Positions 1-10,115 of a stretch of DNA of 64,000 nt are shown here, piece after piece (position 1 is the first letter of the stretch; every line of letters starts with the position of its first letter). Source of the DNA: Panopea generosa (lineage: Eukaryota > Mollusca > Bivalvia > Adapedonta > Hiatellidae); assembly GCA_029582155.1 (NCBI GenBank), contig CM055911.1, positions 27,555,452-27,619,451 of the forward strand. The letters run 5' to 3'. The translations under genes and the position numbers were made by a program. The notes under the pieces are model-generated. The model was not told the origin of the DNA and did no database searches. It was given only the letters and a program-made list of their open reading frames with translations.

Positions 1-2450
1 ATTGTAAAACCTATTATTGTTTTCGGTGGTACTGTAAATATAAATTGTCTTGTCTTCTTCTGATTATTGTTTTGATAAAAATAAAAGAGACACATGGCAA
101 TTCCACATGCTGTTTTAATTGCTATTGACTAGCAATGGAACCCACTTCATAAATGGTTATATCTGGCCCCAACGTTTTTGTCCTGCTGAGACATTTCCAA
201 ATGCATTTCATAGACCACCTTGATCTTTCTTGGGTCGGTGGATTGATAGATTAAAATGGATGTATAAAAAGACTGACTGTAGCAGATTAAAATGCTTCAA
301 GTGAAAACTTTTGCTTTCACAATTGGTATATATATACAAACACTAAGACCAACAGTCAAAAGTTGCATCAAACACATTTCTATCATTGCTATAAAAATGT
401 AACACTGTCAGTTAAATCATCAATGCATTCATGAATTTAAATGTCAACTTGTTCTTGAGTGTTCATACTGGGTAATCAGATACAAAAGTTAATTAATACA
501 CGTCTGAAACACCACTAAATGTTTCAGCATGCTTGATAGCCTCTTCTGATAAAAAAGTTTGCAACTATAGGTATTGGCCTCATTAAATAAGATGCGGATG
601 GATGTGGCTTTTTCATTATTTGCATATCCAGTGGTATTGGGAGGCACAAAATAAAAAATAGTCAAAAGACTACTTGGAGAATTGCAGTATGTTGGACTAC
701 TGTATATATTTCCCATCTAAAATAGGCTCAAATCAAGAAATTAGATTCTGCATCAGGGTCAATACCATTTTCAAGTGTAATACTGCCACTTGTAACCTTG
801 ATGGGTAATTTCAAAGGAAACATTGCCTTTTAAATTGAGTGGGGCTGCTGAATAACTTATAACAGTACATAGATTCTCAACGTTAATATGTACACAAGCA
901 TAACCATCTGAAGCTAGCATACCAATGTCATTTCTGAATCAAGAAATACATTTGTACTAGTTAGAGCTCTAGTTTATAAAGAAGTTTAACTTTTAAAAAT
1001 GACCAACAAAGAAAATAGCTGCAGTAGTTAAGTGAGTTAGTTTAATGAATGAATGAATAGGGTTTTACGGCATACCTACACATTATAGGTTATTCGACGC
1101 CAACAGGAAGGAAGATTCCAGGTTCACTCTACATGTACAAAAACAACAAATTAACATACAGATTAAAAAAATACATCAACAAATGAATATGCAGAATGAA
1201 CCTAGAACCTTGATACCTGCAGAACTGCAGAGTTTCAGTAAATTCTATCATATTACTCAATTTGTCGCTTCTTACGACATGCATAAGCCACAGTGATTTT
1301 ATTCTTGTCATCACTCATGGCTCCCTGGAACCACACAGGGGTAGATAATTTAACCACAATAGTGAACATAACAAAAATGATAAAATGAACATGACATCCA
1401 TCCGGAAGAGTCCTACCCCTCTGCAGAGATCGACAGTGATTCTATTCTTAGCCAGAACCACGGACTAGAGTTAGTTCAAAATGATAAGTAAAATGTGAGA
1501 GAAATTTTGCATTATACAAACTTTAAGATTCTGTACATCCCTAAGTTTTCTCTCAGTTAATTTCTTCCTTATTAAATTAAATTATTCTTTAAATTATAAA
1601 ATGAATAAGATTTGCCTTGCATTGCAGAGGGTCATAAGTCTGAGTTGTGGCAATATCTAATATAGCACTAAGTGCTGGTTCCACCAAGGAAACAGATTTC
1701 TGAAAACTTCTTTCACGATCAGAATGAAAATGATAGGACATCAAACTGATTTTATATATTTATTTTCAGTAAAAACATGATAGTAAATCTATTCTCGTCT
1801 TTTATTCTTATATACCCATTTCACCAGCAATTTTATTAAAATATTTACTTGTTATAATGTATTAATACATGTATATTTATATCAACTTGGTAGTATGAGG
1901 CAAAAAAGAACTTATTCATAAATTTATTTATGATGTCATTTATGATAAACTAAGACAACCTTACCACTTAGATTATGTTAAATTAAGGGTTGTAAATTTA
2001 TGATTGAATGAAAAATATAAATGTTAGTTTATAATATACATATAAAAACAAATATTCTTAAAATATTCACTCTACATTTTAAGGATTTGGACATAAATCT
2101 TCAGATACAACTGTTTCACACCAAGATATTAATTGGATTTTCAGTGTGGAAGTGTTGTAACTTGAGTTACAACCGTTTCGCACCAAAGGAATCTGACTTT
2201 TTGAGATACAACCTTAGGACAAATATACAGTTTGAGGGGTAAAACTTTAATATTCAAAGTTATAATTTTTACTGGATGTGTATATACAAACCAAACCGAA
2301 AAATACAAAAAAATCATTTTTGATGAAAACATCAGTTACAACCGTTTCGCACCAAGCCCTCGATATACACATCTAGGGACAGCTGACGTTCTGTCTTTAT
2401 ACCATCAAACCATGACCATGATATATTCCGGGTATTTCGGAGGCATTACC
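1..2450. other. A+T-rich sequence without recognisable genes
   Basis: No open frame here shows domain features, and no TSP1-, ShKT- or LU-like exon was found, so any further exons of the gene would lie beyond the window. About 1045-1130 resembles a dispersed-repeat tail (GAATGAATGAATAGGGTTTT). Three near-identical ~20-bp motifs sit at 2104-2125, 2166-2186 and 2334-2355 (see findings). Confidence 0.5.
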
Positions 2451-2453
2451 TCT

Positions 2454-2459
2454 TTTATT
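2454..2459 (-). terminator. Possible polyadenylation signal AATAAA
   Basis: The plus strand TTTATT is AATAAA on the gene's strand, about 320 bases after the read-through stop. It would fit a terminal exon 2430-3003 with an unspliced 3' end. Such hexamers are frequent in A+T-rich DNA. Confidence 0.3.
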
Positions 2460-2779
2460 TGGATATCGAAGTTCATCTTGAAAAGTTATTAGTAAACATT
2501 TGTTATTTCTTAAACATTTGAGCGTAGTTATCACATCTTCGTCACGTCCAGACAAAGCAGTAGTGTAACTTCAATTATAGTGTTATGTGTTATCTGAACC
2601 GAGCCGTTGAACTGCTTGGATGTGTGCGGATTTCTCTTGAATTATTATCAATTTGATTGTCAATTAATTGACCAATAAGCTAACGTGATATATGTATTGA
2701 ACGAGAAGAGTTATAACTTCCTTGTTTAGCTTATAAATCCAGCATTATTGGTATAATTTAAATGCATTTAGCAGTGTTA

Positions 2780-5700
2780 TTAATTATTTGCTGTATTAAC
2801 ATTTCCTAAAAGCATTATTTTAACTATTTTACCTGAGCAACCCCTTTCAAAGCAGCCCCTGTCATCCCTCGAGTCCCCAAAACAATGGAAACCGTTTCTG
2901 TCCGGGTAGGGACTCGAGCAATGTCTGTCCCTCCTCTGTAGTCCAACACCACAAGTGACACTGCAGCTTCCCCAGACGGACCACCGACTCCACCCCCCGT
3001 CAACTGTTGCATAACAAAACTTGTTATCGGGTAATTTAACCAATACTTCCGTCAAGGCAAAAACCAGTCTTTGAACAATTAGTAAAATACTTATTTCAGT
3101 TGTAAAGCTCTAACGGCAGACTGAAAATAGTTTCATATTCGTCTTTCGTATTTCCACATTCAACTAGAAACTGACCGTAACTTACTCATCCTCCATTATT
3201 GAAGAGTACCATAGATCAGTATCGAAATACTATGTGTCATTTTATATTCTACACGAAACTGACCCTGACCGTAACCTACTAAACCTGCAATTTTGAAGAG
3301 TAACATATTTCAATATCGAAAGACGAAATGTCATTCTATATTCCAAACGAAACTGACCCTGACCGTAACCTACCCAACCTCCAATATTGAAGAGTAACAT
3401 AGGTCAATATCGAAAGACGAAATGTCATTCTATATTCCAAACGAAACTGACCCTGACCGTAACCTACCAAACCTCCAATATTGAAGAGTAGCATAGGTCA
3501 ATATCGAAAGACAAAATGTCATTTAACATGAAACTAACCCTAACCGTAATCTACAAACCTCCAATATTGAAGTGTAACATAGGTCAATATCAAAAGACGA
3601 AATGTCACGAAACTGACCCTGACCGTAACCTTCTCAATCACCAATATTGAAGAGTAACAAAGGTCACTATCGAAAGACGAAATGTCATTCTATATTCAAC
3701 ACGAAACTGACTATGACCGTAACTTACTCAACCTCCATTATTGAAGAGTACGGTAGGTCAATATCGAAATACTATATGTCATTTCATATTCCACACGAAA
3801 CTGACCCTTAGAGTAACGTTTTTAACCTCCAATATTGAAAAGTAACTGCTCACTGCTGTCCCTAAGTTTATATAATGTCGCTAGATGTATTTGTATATTG
3901 TTGCGTTATGGAATATTGAAATCAGAGAAATGTATGAATATACATTCGTAACTCTGCTGGCATATATAAGAATTCTATATAATTATTATAATTATGTACT
4001 TCATTGATTTAGGTCAACAGCAATCACTTTAGCATAATCATATTCTGTAATTATTACACTGATAGAAATATGAAACAGGTTTTAACTTACTCGGACATTT
4101 TCCCAGTGTGCAAAGTTTATGTTGGGTGGAATTTCCTACACAATCAAGACCTCCATGCGCAGGTGCCGGATCTGAACAGGTGCGCGTTCTTGTCATCTGA
4201 CCACTTTCACATGTAACGTCACAGCTAGTCCAGTTTGACCAAAAGGACCACGAGCCGTCAACTTTTTAATAATGACAAACGGTTCAATTTCGTTATATTT
4301 GAAAGGCATTAAATAAAGATAATGATACACATGATGTAACGTCATATGTGACGTCAGGCAACTTTACAAATTAGTTTGGTTTGAAAGCTATTGATTTTAA
4401 CATTGTCTTGTCACAATATATTGAATAGAAAGCAAAACTATACACACAATTTACACTTCTACTATTCTGCTTAAAGTATAAAGAATTGTTACTTACTGAC
4501 ATTACACAAACCGCAGTATTTCCTACAGACGGTTTTCGCGTGATTCACGTCAGTGCAGACATCGAATATAGAACTGACTCGCTCACAATCAAAACTCGGG
4601 TCATCTTTACAGTCGCCGATTTCGTTAACAACTGTATCAAAAGCAATAGAATACCATAATATATGAAATGGAGAAAAAATACAAAAATTATAAAATACAA
4701 TCCAGTTAATACGATGTCAGATTAAGGTCATCGTCACATCAACCTCTTACTAGGCTTTGTGGTTGGTTGACTCAAAAGCATTTTTGTTGCTATCTATTCT
4801 TGCTGCTGATGCTACAACTATCGCAATGAATAATACAAGGAATGCTCACAATTGTGAATTGATTATGTAAATTTTTATTTATGTCAACAATAAAGTTAGG
4901 ATTTGCCACGAAACATATATTAGATAAATTCTTCCCCTCAATTTATATACATAATTTCTAAATTTACATACATAATTTCTAAATTACCTCTTTATAATAA
5001 ATATTGGTAATACGAGACCTATTCAATAACTACATGTGATGGCTCGGTTTGCTGATTTAGATTCAGATCTTGAGTCAGTAAAAAGCTACTATTTCCCTTC
5101 TTAAGATTATGGAATCGCCCAAAATAAAAAAAGGCAAATTTATTATAGTAACCGGTCATTAAGTTGTCAATATACAGGGATGTGGGATGCAGTGGCATTG
5201 ATATGCAGTACATTGATGAAATCAAAAAGTTCAAACATTTTTAGCATGACGCAACTTACTGGGGATTCCAAAAGAACAAAGTTTCTTGTTACAACCGTCT
5301 ACAGAACAGCATTGGGAACAAGTCACGTGGTCTGATGTTGAGCGTCCAATAATAGAGATTGGTGATACGGTTGTACTGGATACGTGTAGACAGTCCTGTG
5401 GGAAGATAAGACACAAATGTAGTAACAAATATTCGCTCCGTCTCACACAAAGGCTTGCATAAAGTGGAGGATGAAAATGAAAATGTTAAAATGAACATAA
5501 TATGCAAAAATAGAGAAATCTATGCCCAATAAGAGGCATGCTGTACAAAAGATACAACCGCTAAAACGGCAAGAAATTATAATAAAGTTTATTGCATTGA
5601 ACAATAAGTAGCAAAACAGCTGCTAAAGAGTTTAAACCTTTGTAACGGGTGCAACCAACCTCGTTCTTTCCTCGCTGCCACATCATAAAACGAGGCAGTG

Positions 5701-7425
5701 TAAACAAAAGTACAGGACTGCTCTCTTACAAACACAACTGTATAACATGTGTACGGTGTAAAATATAAAACCGATCAGTTAAATCTATAGATGGTTACTT
5801 TTCAAAATCCTGAGCATCTGGAGACTGACGATAAGGGTCGGACAAAATGAATAAACGAACACGTATGCAGCGCCTCTGTTTAAGGAATTAAGAAAACTTC
5901 TCCAACGTTGAGACTTCAGCTCTTTAACCTTTACAAACGTTCCGTACGTTGAGATTAAATCAGTATACTAAATATCGACAAAATGTCCACACAGAATAAT
6001 CATATCAATTCATGTTCATACAACCGTTGCATTTTCTGTTTTAAAAATGCTAATACAAATGCAGCGCATGTCCCCATTAAGTTCCTTGTTGCATGCGCCA
6101 GAGCGTTGTAAGATATTTAATTTTAATCTGGTAATTAGAAAAACAGATCAGCATATCTTATTGTTTTAAGCAATGTTGCACTTACTGCTCCTTTGCACAA
6201 ACAATACGATATGTAAAGTAAAACAGAATATTGTTATAGAACACTTTTTTAAAGTAAGTAAAATCCACTTACTTGTTCTTGCGAACACCCGAGCATATAT
6301 GTGATTTGGTCGCTGACACCAGTTGCCTTCGTAAAGCATTTCTGAAAAGCAATTATAATATCAATATTTATAAACGGATCGTTGGGGGAGATCATGAAAA
6401 AGGATGTATTTTTAAAATAATTGGAAGGTATATGGTTCAATATAAATACTGAAGACATCGTATGTAATACGGATAAAATGGTACACTCCATTTGTATTCT
6501 TTATTCTTTTCCTAAAGTCCTGTAAATGGATATATCAAAAATCATTCTTTATTCGTTTTCACGTCACCTTTATACAACAAAGTACGAGATAGAATTTTTG
6601 TTGTATGCGATGCCATAATCGACATTTTTATTTTACCGAGTGTTTCCGGTAAGTGATGCTACATCAAGATTAAATAATCATTTTCCAAAGATTTGAACAA
6701 AGACACTCACAAATTTATCCGCACTATTGACAGCCTCATAACATTTTTTGTTATTGATGTAGATATAAGGTAAATACCTCATTTGCTTTACACTGCACGG
6801 TGTTGTGACAGTTGGTCGTGCTGTTCACATTTGTGCATTTGTAACAATCCAAGGCATCTGTGAGACGAAGTAGATAATAATCCAACATGTAATAGTTATA
6901 ACAGTAGGTATTACACACACAACCCGTCATGCTAAGTAAATGTTATTTTATAAGGCATTGTCCGTCTGTCAGTCCGTCCACCGTCTGTGAAAAAAAAATT
7001 ATTATGAAATATAAACATATATAACTAAACGAATAATTTTTGTCATTTTATGAAGAACTCTTTTGTTTTTATTTTATTCACAAATCAATAGGTCGTTGTG
7101 ACTCGTTTAGACATACATTTTTTTTGTTGTTGTGAAATATTTGAATACCACATTATCTGCACACTAAAATATAAGCTTTTCATCAATACATTTGCAATCA
7201 TGCGTATCCCACTGCATCCTTTACATAATCAATTACAGGTATAATTACGTACATTTATGCATTACGGTTGACATGTAAACGCATACACACTTACAACCGT
7301 ATCACAGATTCGCACGCGCACATACTTGTAAAACCGATATATGCAACGTATGTACAAGACGATAAAATTAACTTGCCTATGTTCACCGATTGCAGCAATA
7401 TCGCCAACTGCAATAGGAACATCAT
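2780..7425 (-). CDS. Secreted LU (Ly6/uPAR) + ShKT + 2xTSP1 mosaic protein, seven coding exons
   Basis: Assembled from splice sites on the minus strand. Exons 7377-7429, 6778-6857, 6273-6341, 5260-5395, 4497-4631, 4091-4261 and 2833-3003 join with matching phases (1,0,0,1,1,1) and no internal stop. Order of domains: hydrophobic signal peptide (about 16 residues, starts MMFLLQLAILL), a three-finger LU domain of about 95 residues ending in the CCx4CN signature, one six-cysteine ShKT domain, and two TSP1 repeats. It should be a disulfide-rich extracellular protein; nothing suggests a membrane span. If the last exon is read through, the stop is at 2780-2782 and the protein is about 287 residues. 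LU domains usually act as binding modules, ShKT as a protease-linked or channel-binding fold, TSP1 as matrix/glycan-binding repeats. The actual ligand cannot be told. Symbol left empty because no named orthologue is recognised. Confidence 0.85.
2833..3003 (-). CDS. Coding exon 7: thrombospondin type 1 repeat B
   Basis: Acceptor TATGCAACAG, donor TCAG|GTAAAA, 171 nt, same length and phase as repeat A. Begins DGGWSRWSVWGSCSVTCG and contains CSVTCG, a full match to the O-fucosylation consensus CSxx(S/T)CG. Six cysteines end CFERGCS. Either this is spliced to an unseen further exon, or the donor is not used and translation runs 17 more residues to the stop at 2780. Both remain possible. Confidence 0.92.
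3150..3848. repeat. ~95-bp minisatellite inside the intron between the TSP1 exons
   Basis: About seven diverged copies. Each has a core like GAAACTGACCCTGACCG, then TAACCTAC..AACCTCCAATATTGAAGAGTA and a GTCAATATCGAAAGACGAAATGTCATT segment. Copies start near 3176, 3270, 3363, 3458, 3545, 3621, 3717; spacing is 94-97 except two shortened copies (87, 76). Confidence 0.9.
4091..4261 (-). CDS. Coding exon 6: thrombospondin type 1 repeat A
   Basis: Acceptor ATTAAAAAG, donor CCGA|GTAAGT, 171 nt, symmetric phase 1-1. Begins DGSWSFWSNWTSCDVTC (WxxWxxW tryptophan ladder, then CxxTC), and has six cysteines, ending CTLGKCP. The Ws are candidate C-mannosylation sites; the CDVTC threonine fits the O-fucosylation consensus CSxx(S/T)CG only loosely because the residue after the cysteine is E. 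Confidence 0.92.
4497..4631 (-). CDS. Coding exon 5: ShKT domain
   Basis: Acceptor GATACAG, donor GTCA|GTAAGT, 135 nt, symmetric phase 1-1. The 44 codons hold six cysteines in the ShKT order: C-KDD-x4-C, then C-TDVNHAKTV-C-RKY-C-GL-C. The acidic CxD start and the closing C-x3-C-x2-C are typical. The exon matches the domain exactly, as expected for a shuffled module. Confidence 0.88.
5260..5395 (-). CDS. Coding exon 4: end of LU domain with CCx4CN motif
   Basis: Acceptor CTTCCCACAG, donor CCCA|GTAAGT, 136 nt, phase 0 to 1. It starts DCLHVSSTT and ends with CSQCCSVDGCNKKLC. CCSVDGCN is the diagnostic CCxxxxCN signature of Ly6/uPAR folds, which fixes the family assignment. Confidence 0.9.
6273..6341 (-). 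CDS. Coding exon 3: middle of LU domain
   Basis: Acceptor GCTTTTCAG, donor CAA|GTAAGT, 69 nt (23 codons), phase 0 to 0. Encodes KCFTKATGVS...LGCSQEQ. The pattern CFxxx...ITYMLGC matches the central beta-strand finger of lophotrochozoan LU proteins. Confidence 0.85.
6778..6857 (-). CDS. Coding exon 2: first part of LU domain
   Basis: Acceptor TCTCACAG, donor GAG|GTATTT, 80 nt, phase 1 to 0. Encodes ALDCYKCTNVN onward, with cysteine spacing C-x2-C-x8-C-x5-C, the typical opening of a secreted three-finger domain right after signal cleavage. Two N-x-S/T sites (NST, NTV is not one) suggest possible glycosylation. Confidence 0.85.
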
Positions 7426-7429
7426 TTTT
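7377..7429 (-). CDS. Coding exon 1: start codon and signal peptide, GC donor
   Basis: Acceptor TTATCTTTCAG ends at 7430. The exon opens AAAA then two adjacent ATG codons (7425-7423 and 7422-7420). The reading frame gives MMFLLQLAILLQSVNI, a short positive-poor but strongly hydrophobic signal peptide, and ends in phase 1 at 7377. The donor reads G|GCAAGT, a GC donor with otherwise perfect consensus. The nearby GT (GGCAA|GTTAAT) would put the next exon out of frame and hit a stop, so the GC donor is the only choice that keeps the LU domain. Confidence 0.75.
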
Positions 7430-7987
7430 CTGAAAGATAATAATATATAAATATATAATATAATGACTATATTTAATTAGGAAACTGTGATGGACTAAGT
7501 CCAATCTTTCCAGAAGTCCTCAACAACAAATTTTAAACCTAAACATTAAACGTATCTCAAATGACCATTGCTGATTTTGAAAGATAATATAGAAATGTTA
7601 AAGATTACTTTCTTATATATGGTTTGTACGTTTTGATCTGCTTCAACGAATTTATTGACTTTTAAGTATAATATACGAAATGACTGATTAGTAAAATAGG
7701 GGAAGGAATTCAAATTATACCTCCTGAATATGCCATTTTTTTTCTACATTATTCACAATTTGTCTTTAAGATTATAATACAAAAAAAGAATAAAAGAACA
7801 ACCACAGTCTGGAAAACAACAACAACCTTGTTTGTGTAATGCTGTATAAATATCCAGCTGTATAAATATTATAAGAACATGCGCTACGTATATTAACATT
7901 GTTGACTTTATTCAAGTACCCACAACAACTTAATGAATTAATTGATCTATGAGCTTTTTAAAACAAACAAGAACTACTAAACCTTAC

Positions 7988-8075
7988 CGTTACGAGATCC
8001 ACTCAACTAATGGTGTAGTTAACATAACCTCGTGACGTTCTTATCAGTGCCACAGCAATCGCATCGTGTCCAGAG
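7988..8075 (-). other. Probable 5' untranslated exon (right edge approximate)
   Basis: A strong donor ACG|GTAAGG lies at 7988/7987 on the minus strand, paired with the acceptor at 7430 that directly precedes the start-codon exon. The sequence is more G+C-rich than its surroundings. It holds a short upstream open frame (ATG CGA TTG CTG TGG CAC stop) at about 8064-8044. The transcription start is inferred, not seen. Confidence 0.5.
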
Positions 8076-8085
8076 AAACCGCCGT

Positions 8086-8096
8086 CCTATATTTTG
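8086..8096 (-). promoter_or_regulatory. TATA-like core promoter element
   Basis: The minus strand reads AAAATATAGG just upstream of the proposed untranslated exon, about 25-30 bases before the likely transcript start. It is a weak match and supported only by position. Confidence 0.3.
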
Positions 8097-8164
8097 GTTT
8101 AAAGGGAAACCATGGCAATTTTAATAAAGTTTCACTCGACAGTATCTCTGAATAAGCTTTATAA

Positions 8165-8400
8165 ACAAGATTTCATTGTTTTTGAATGGAGTTTAACGTC
8201 ATTTTTAACACATTTCATGTTATATATGGCATATTGGCGGAGGAAGACCTCAGAATGAATCTGAGTAGAACCACCGTCCTTCTGCAAGTAACTGACAAAC
8301 TTTCACACATAAACGCATGCGGAGTGAGCGGGACTCGTACCTACGACCTAAGCGTTGAGAAGTAAGTAATCTTGAGATGGCGCAATAGACCGCTTACTAG
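8165..8400 (-). mobile_element. tRNA-derived SINE, family C
   Basis: Read on the minus strand: a tRNA-like head with box B-like GGTCGTAGGTACGAGTCC, then GTGAAAGTTTGTCAGTTAC, a central domain containing TTGCAGAAGGACGGTGGTTC, and a tail AAATGACGTTAAACTCCATT. The same order occurs at 51.04 and 53.24 kb. It lies just upstream of the mosaic gene's promoter. Confidence 0.75.
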
Positions 8401-9188
8401 ATGCATATACATGACGTGATATTAAATAAGATAACAGCGGTATGTATCCGGATCCTTATTTTTGTATCTATTTTTTTTTAAAAAAAGACTTAATTTTGGT
8501 AATTTTTTAAAATTGACAAAGGCTTCGCTTGTATACGGCGATATATAACACATTCCATCAGTTTTTATTCATGCAATATTAAAACAATCCAAGGACTTTA
8601 GATAGAATTTTCATTCATATATTTAAAACGAACACGATGCTTTACAAAAAGTGTCAAATTGAATACAATAATTTATAATTGCATGCATAACTATAATACT
8701 TATATTTATCCTCCGTAGAGAATTATTATGCTTCGTAGGAAAGTTTGTAAAACATAAATTTATTTCAAATATCTCAATGGGTCTTTATCAATGATGAAAT
8801 ACAATACGCAATTACATCTTATCGATTATAATAATACGGGCACATATGAAAAATATGAAAGTAATTTGTAATTGTTTTAGAATGGTGTTCAAATATAAAA
8901 TTCTAGACATGAATATTTATGTATTCATATTGTTATACATCCTTGGGTGTAAACATCGATTTGAGTCATAATAATGTGTAAAATTTAATTACAAATATAG
9001 CGCAGCGTGTCCCTTTAAGAATGAGATAAAACGGTCCTTATGTGTCTCCCTGTTGTACCAGAACTCAATAACCTCAATGCACTTTACGTCATCTTTCTTG
9101 TATCGACTTTACGTTGATTAAGGCAGATCTGAAACCTGTTACATGTATCATTGCAATTTTAGATTGTTTTGCTTACCAATTGATGTAT
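8401..9188. other. A+T-rich spacer
   Basis: No gene, exon or clear repeat was recognised between the SINE and the 9.2-kb inverted repeat. Confidence 0.4.
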
Positions 9189-9394
9189 TGTCCGTAAGGT
9201 TTTTTCCTGACACACATTAAGCTTCGCCAATATGTTTCCGTGTAGCTATTCGTGGGTGCGACATGATGCCGATTTATTAATGTGTTCGAATCGGCTTACC
9301 AACAGTATTATCACTATTTACGTTTGAACACCGAACATTAATTTTACGGATATACACGGATTATTCATGAGTGCCGAGCAAAACCTTACGGACA
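9189..9394. repeat. Possible MITE-like unit with 15-bp perfect inverted repeat
   Basis: TGTCCGTAAGGTTTT (9189-9203) is the exact reverse complement of AAAACCTTACGGACA (9380-9394). The right arm is the first copy of a motif that recurs, slightly altered, in every unit of the following 93-bp array. Confidence 0.5.
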
Positions 9395-9835
9395 GTACGT
9401 GTTTAACCATATACTTAAACGTTGAAGGTGCACGTGGAACACGACATCACAGATTATTCATGAGTGCCGAGTAAAACCATACGGACGATACGTGTTTATC
9501 CATATACTTAGACGTTGAAGGTACACGTGGAACACGTCATCACGGATTATTCATGAGTGCCAAGTAAAACCTTACAGACAATGCGCGTTTATCCATATAC
9601 TTAGACGTTGAAGGTACACGTGGAACACGACATCACAGATTATTCATGAGTGCCGAGTAAAACCATACGGACGATACGTGTTTATCCATATACTTAGACG
9701 TTGAAGGTACACGTGGAACACGTCATCACGGATTATTCATGAGTGCCGAGTAAAACCTTACAGACAATACGTGTTTATCCGTAAACTTAGAAGTTGAAGG
9801 TGCCCGTGGAACACGACATCACAGCTTATTCATAT
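9355..9835. repeat. 93-bp tandem repeat, five copies, dimer organisation
   Basis: TATTCATGAGTGCC recurs near 9363, 9455, 9548, 9641 and 9734. Units 2 and 4 look identical through the diagnostic stretch (ACCATACGGACGATACG, ending CGTCATCACGG). Units 3 and 5 share CCTTACAGACAAT and end CGACATCACAG. The repeating unit in the latter part is therefore a 186-bp dimer. Confidence 0.9.
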
Positions 9836-9944
9836 GCACATACTCGGCCATTAAAACATTTAACACTGTAATTATCAATATTTCGGTATTCTCATAACGA
9901 CATATAATGGTTAAGCTAAATGTATAAAGAGTAATTACTTCGGT

Positions 9945-10115
9945 GCCGATTAGCTCTGTCGATTACGCGTATGCCTGTCAATCCCCGCCCGGCAACAGTC
10001 TCCATGATGATTAATATACGACATTGTACTGGTTAACCTTTCAGGATCCCAGGAAACAGTGGTTAAGTTAATTGATTGTCTGTTAGCCCTCGATGACATA
10101 AAAATGAGCGTTCAA
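9945..10115 (+). mobile_element. tRNA-derived SINE, family B (head shortened)
   Basis: GATTAGCTCTGTCGATTACG is a box A-like start. Then follow GGCAACAGTCTCCATGATG, GGTTAACCTTTCAGGATCCC and AGCCCTCGATGACATA. The same landmarks, reverse-complemented, occur at 48.36-48.64 kb. The head lacks the segment between box A and box B. Confidence 0.7.
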
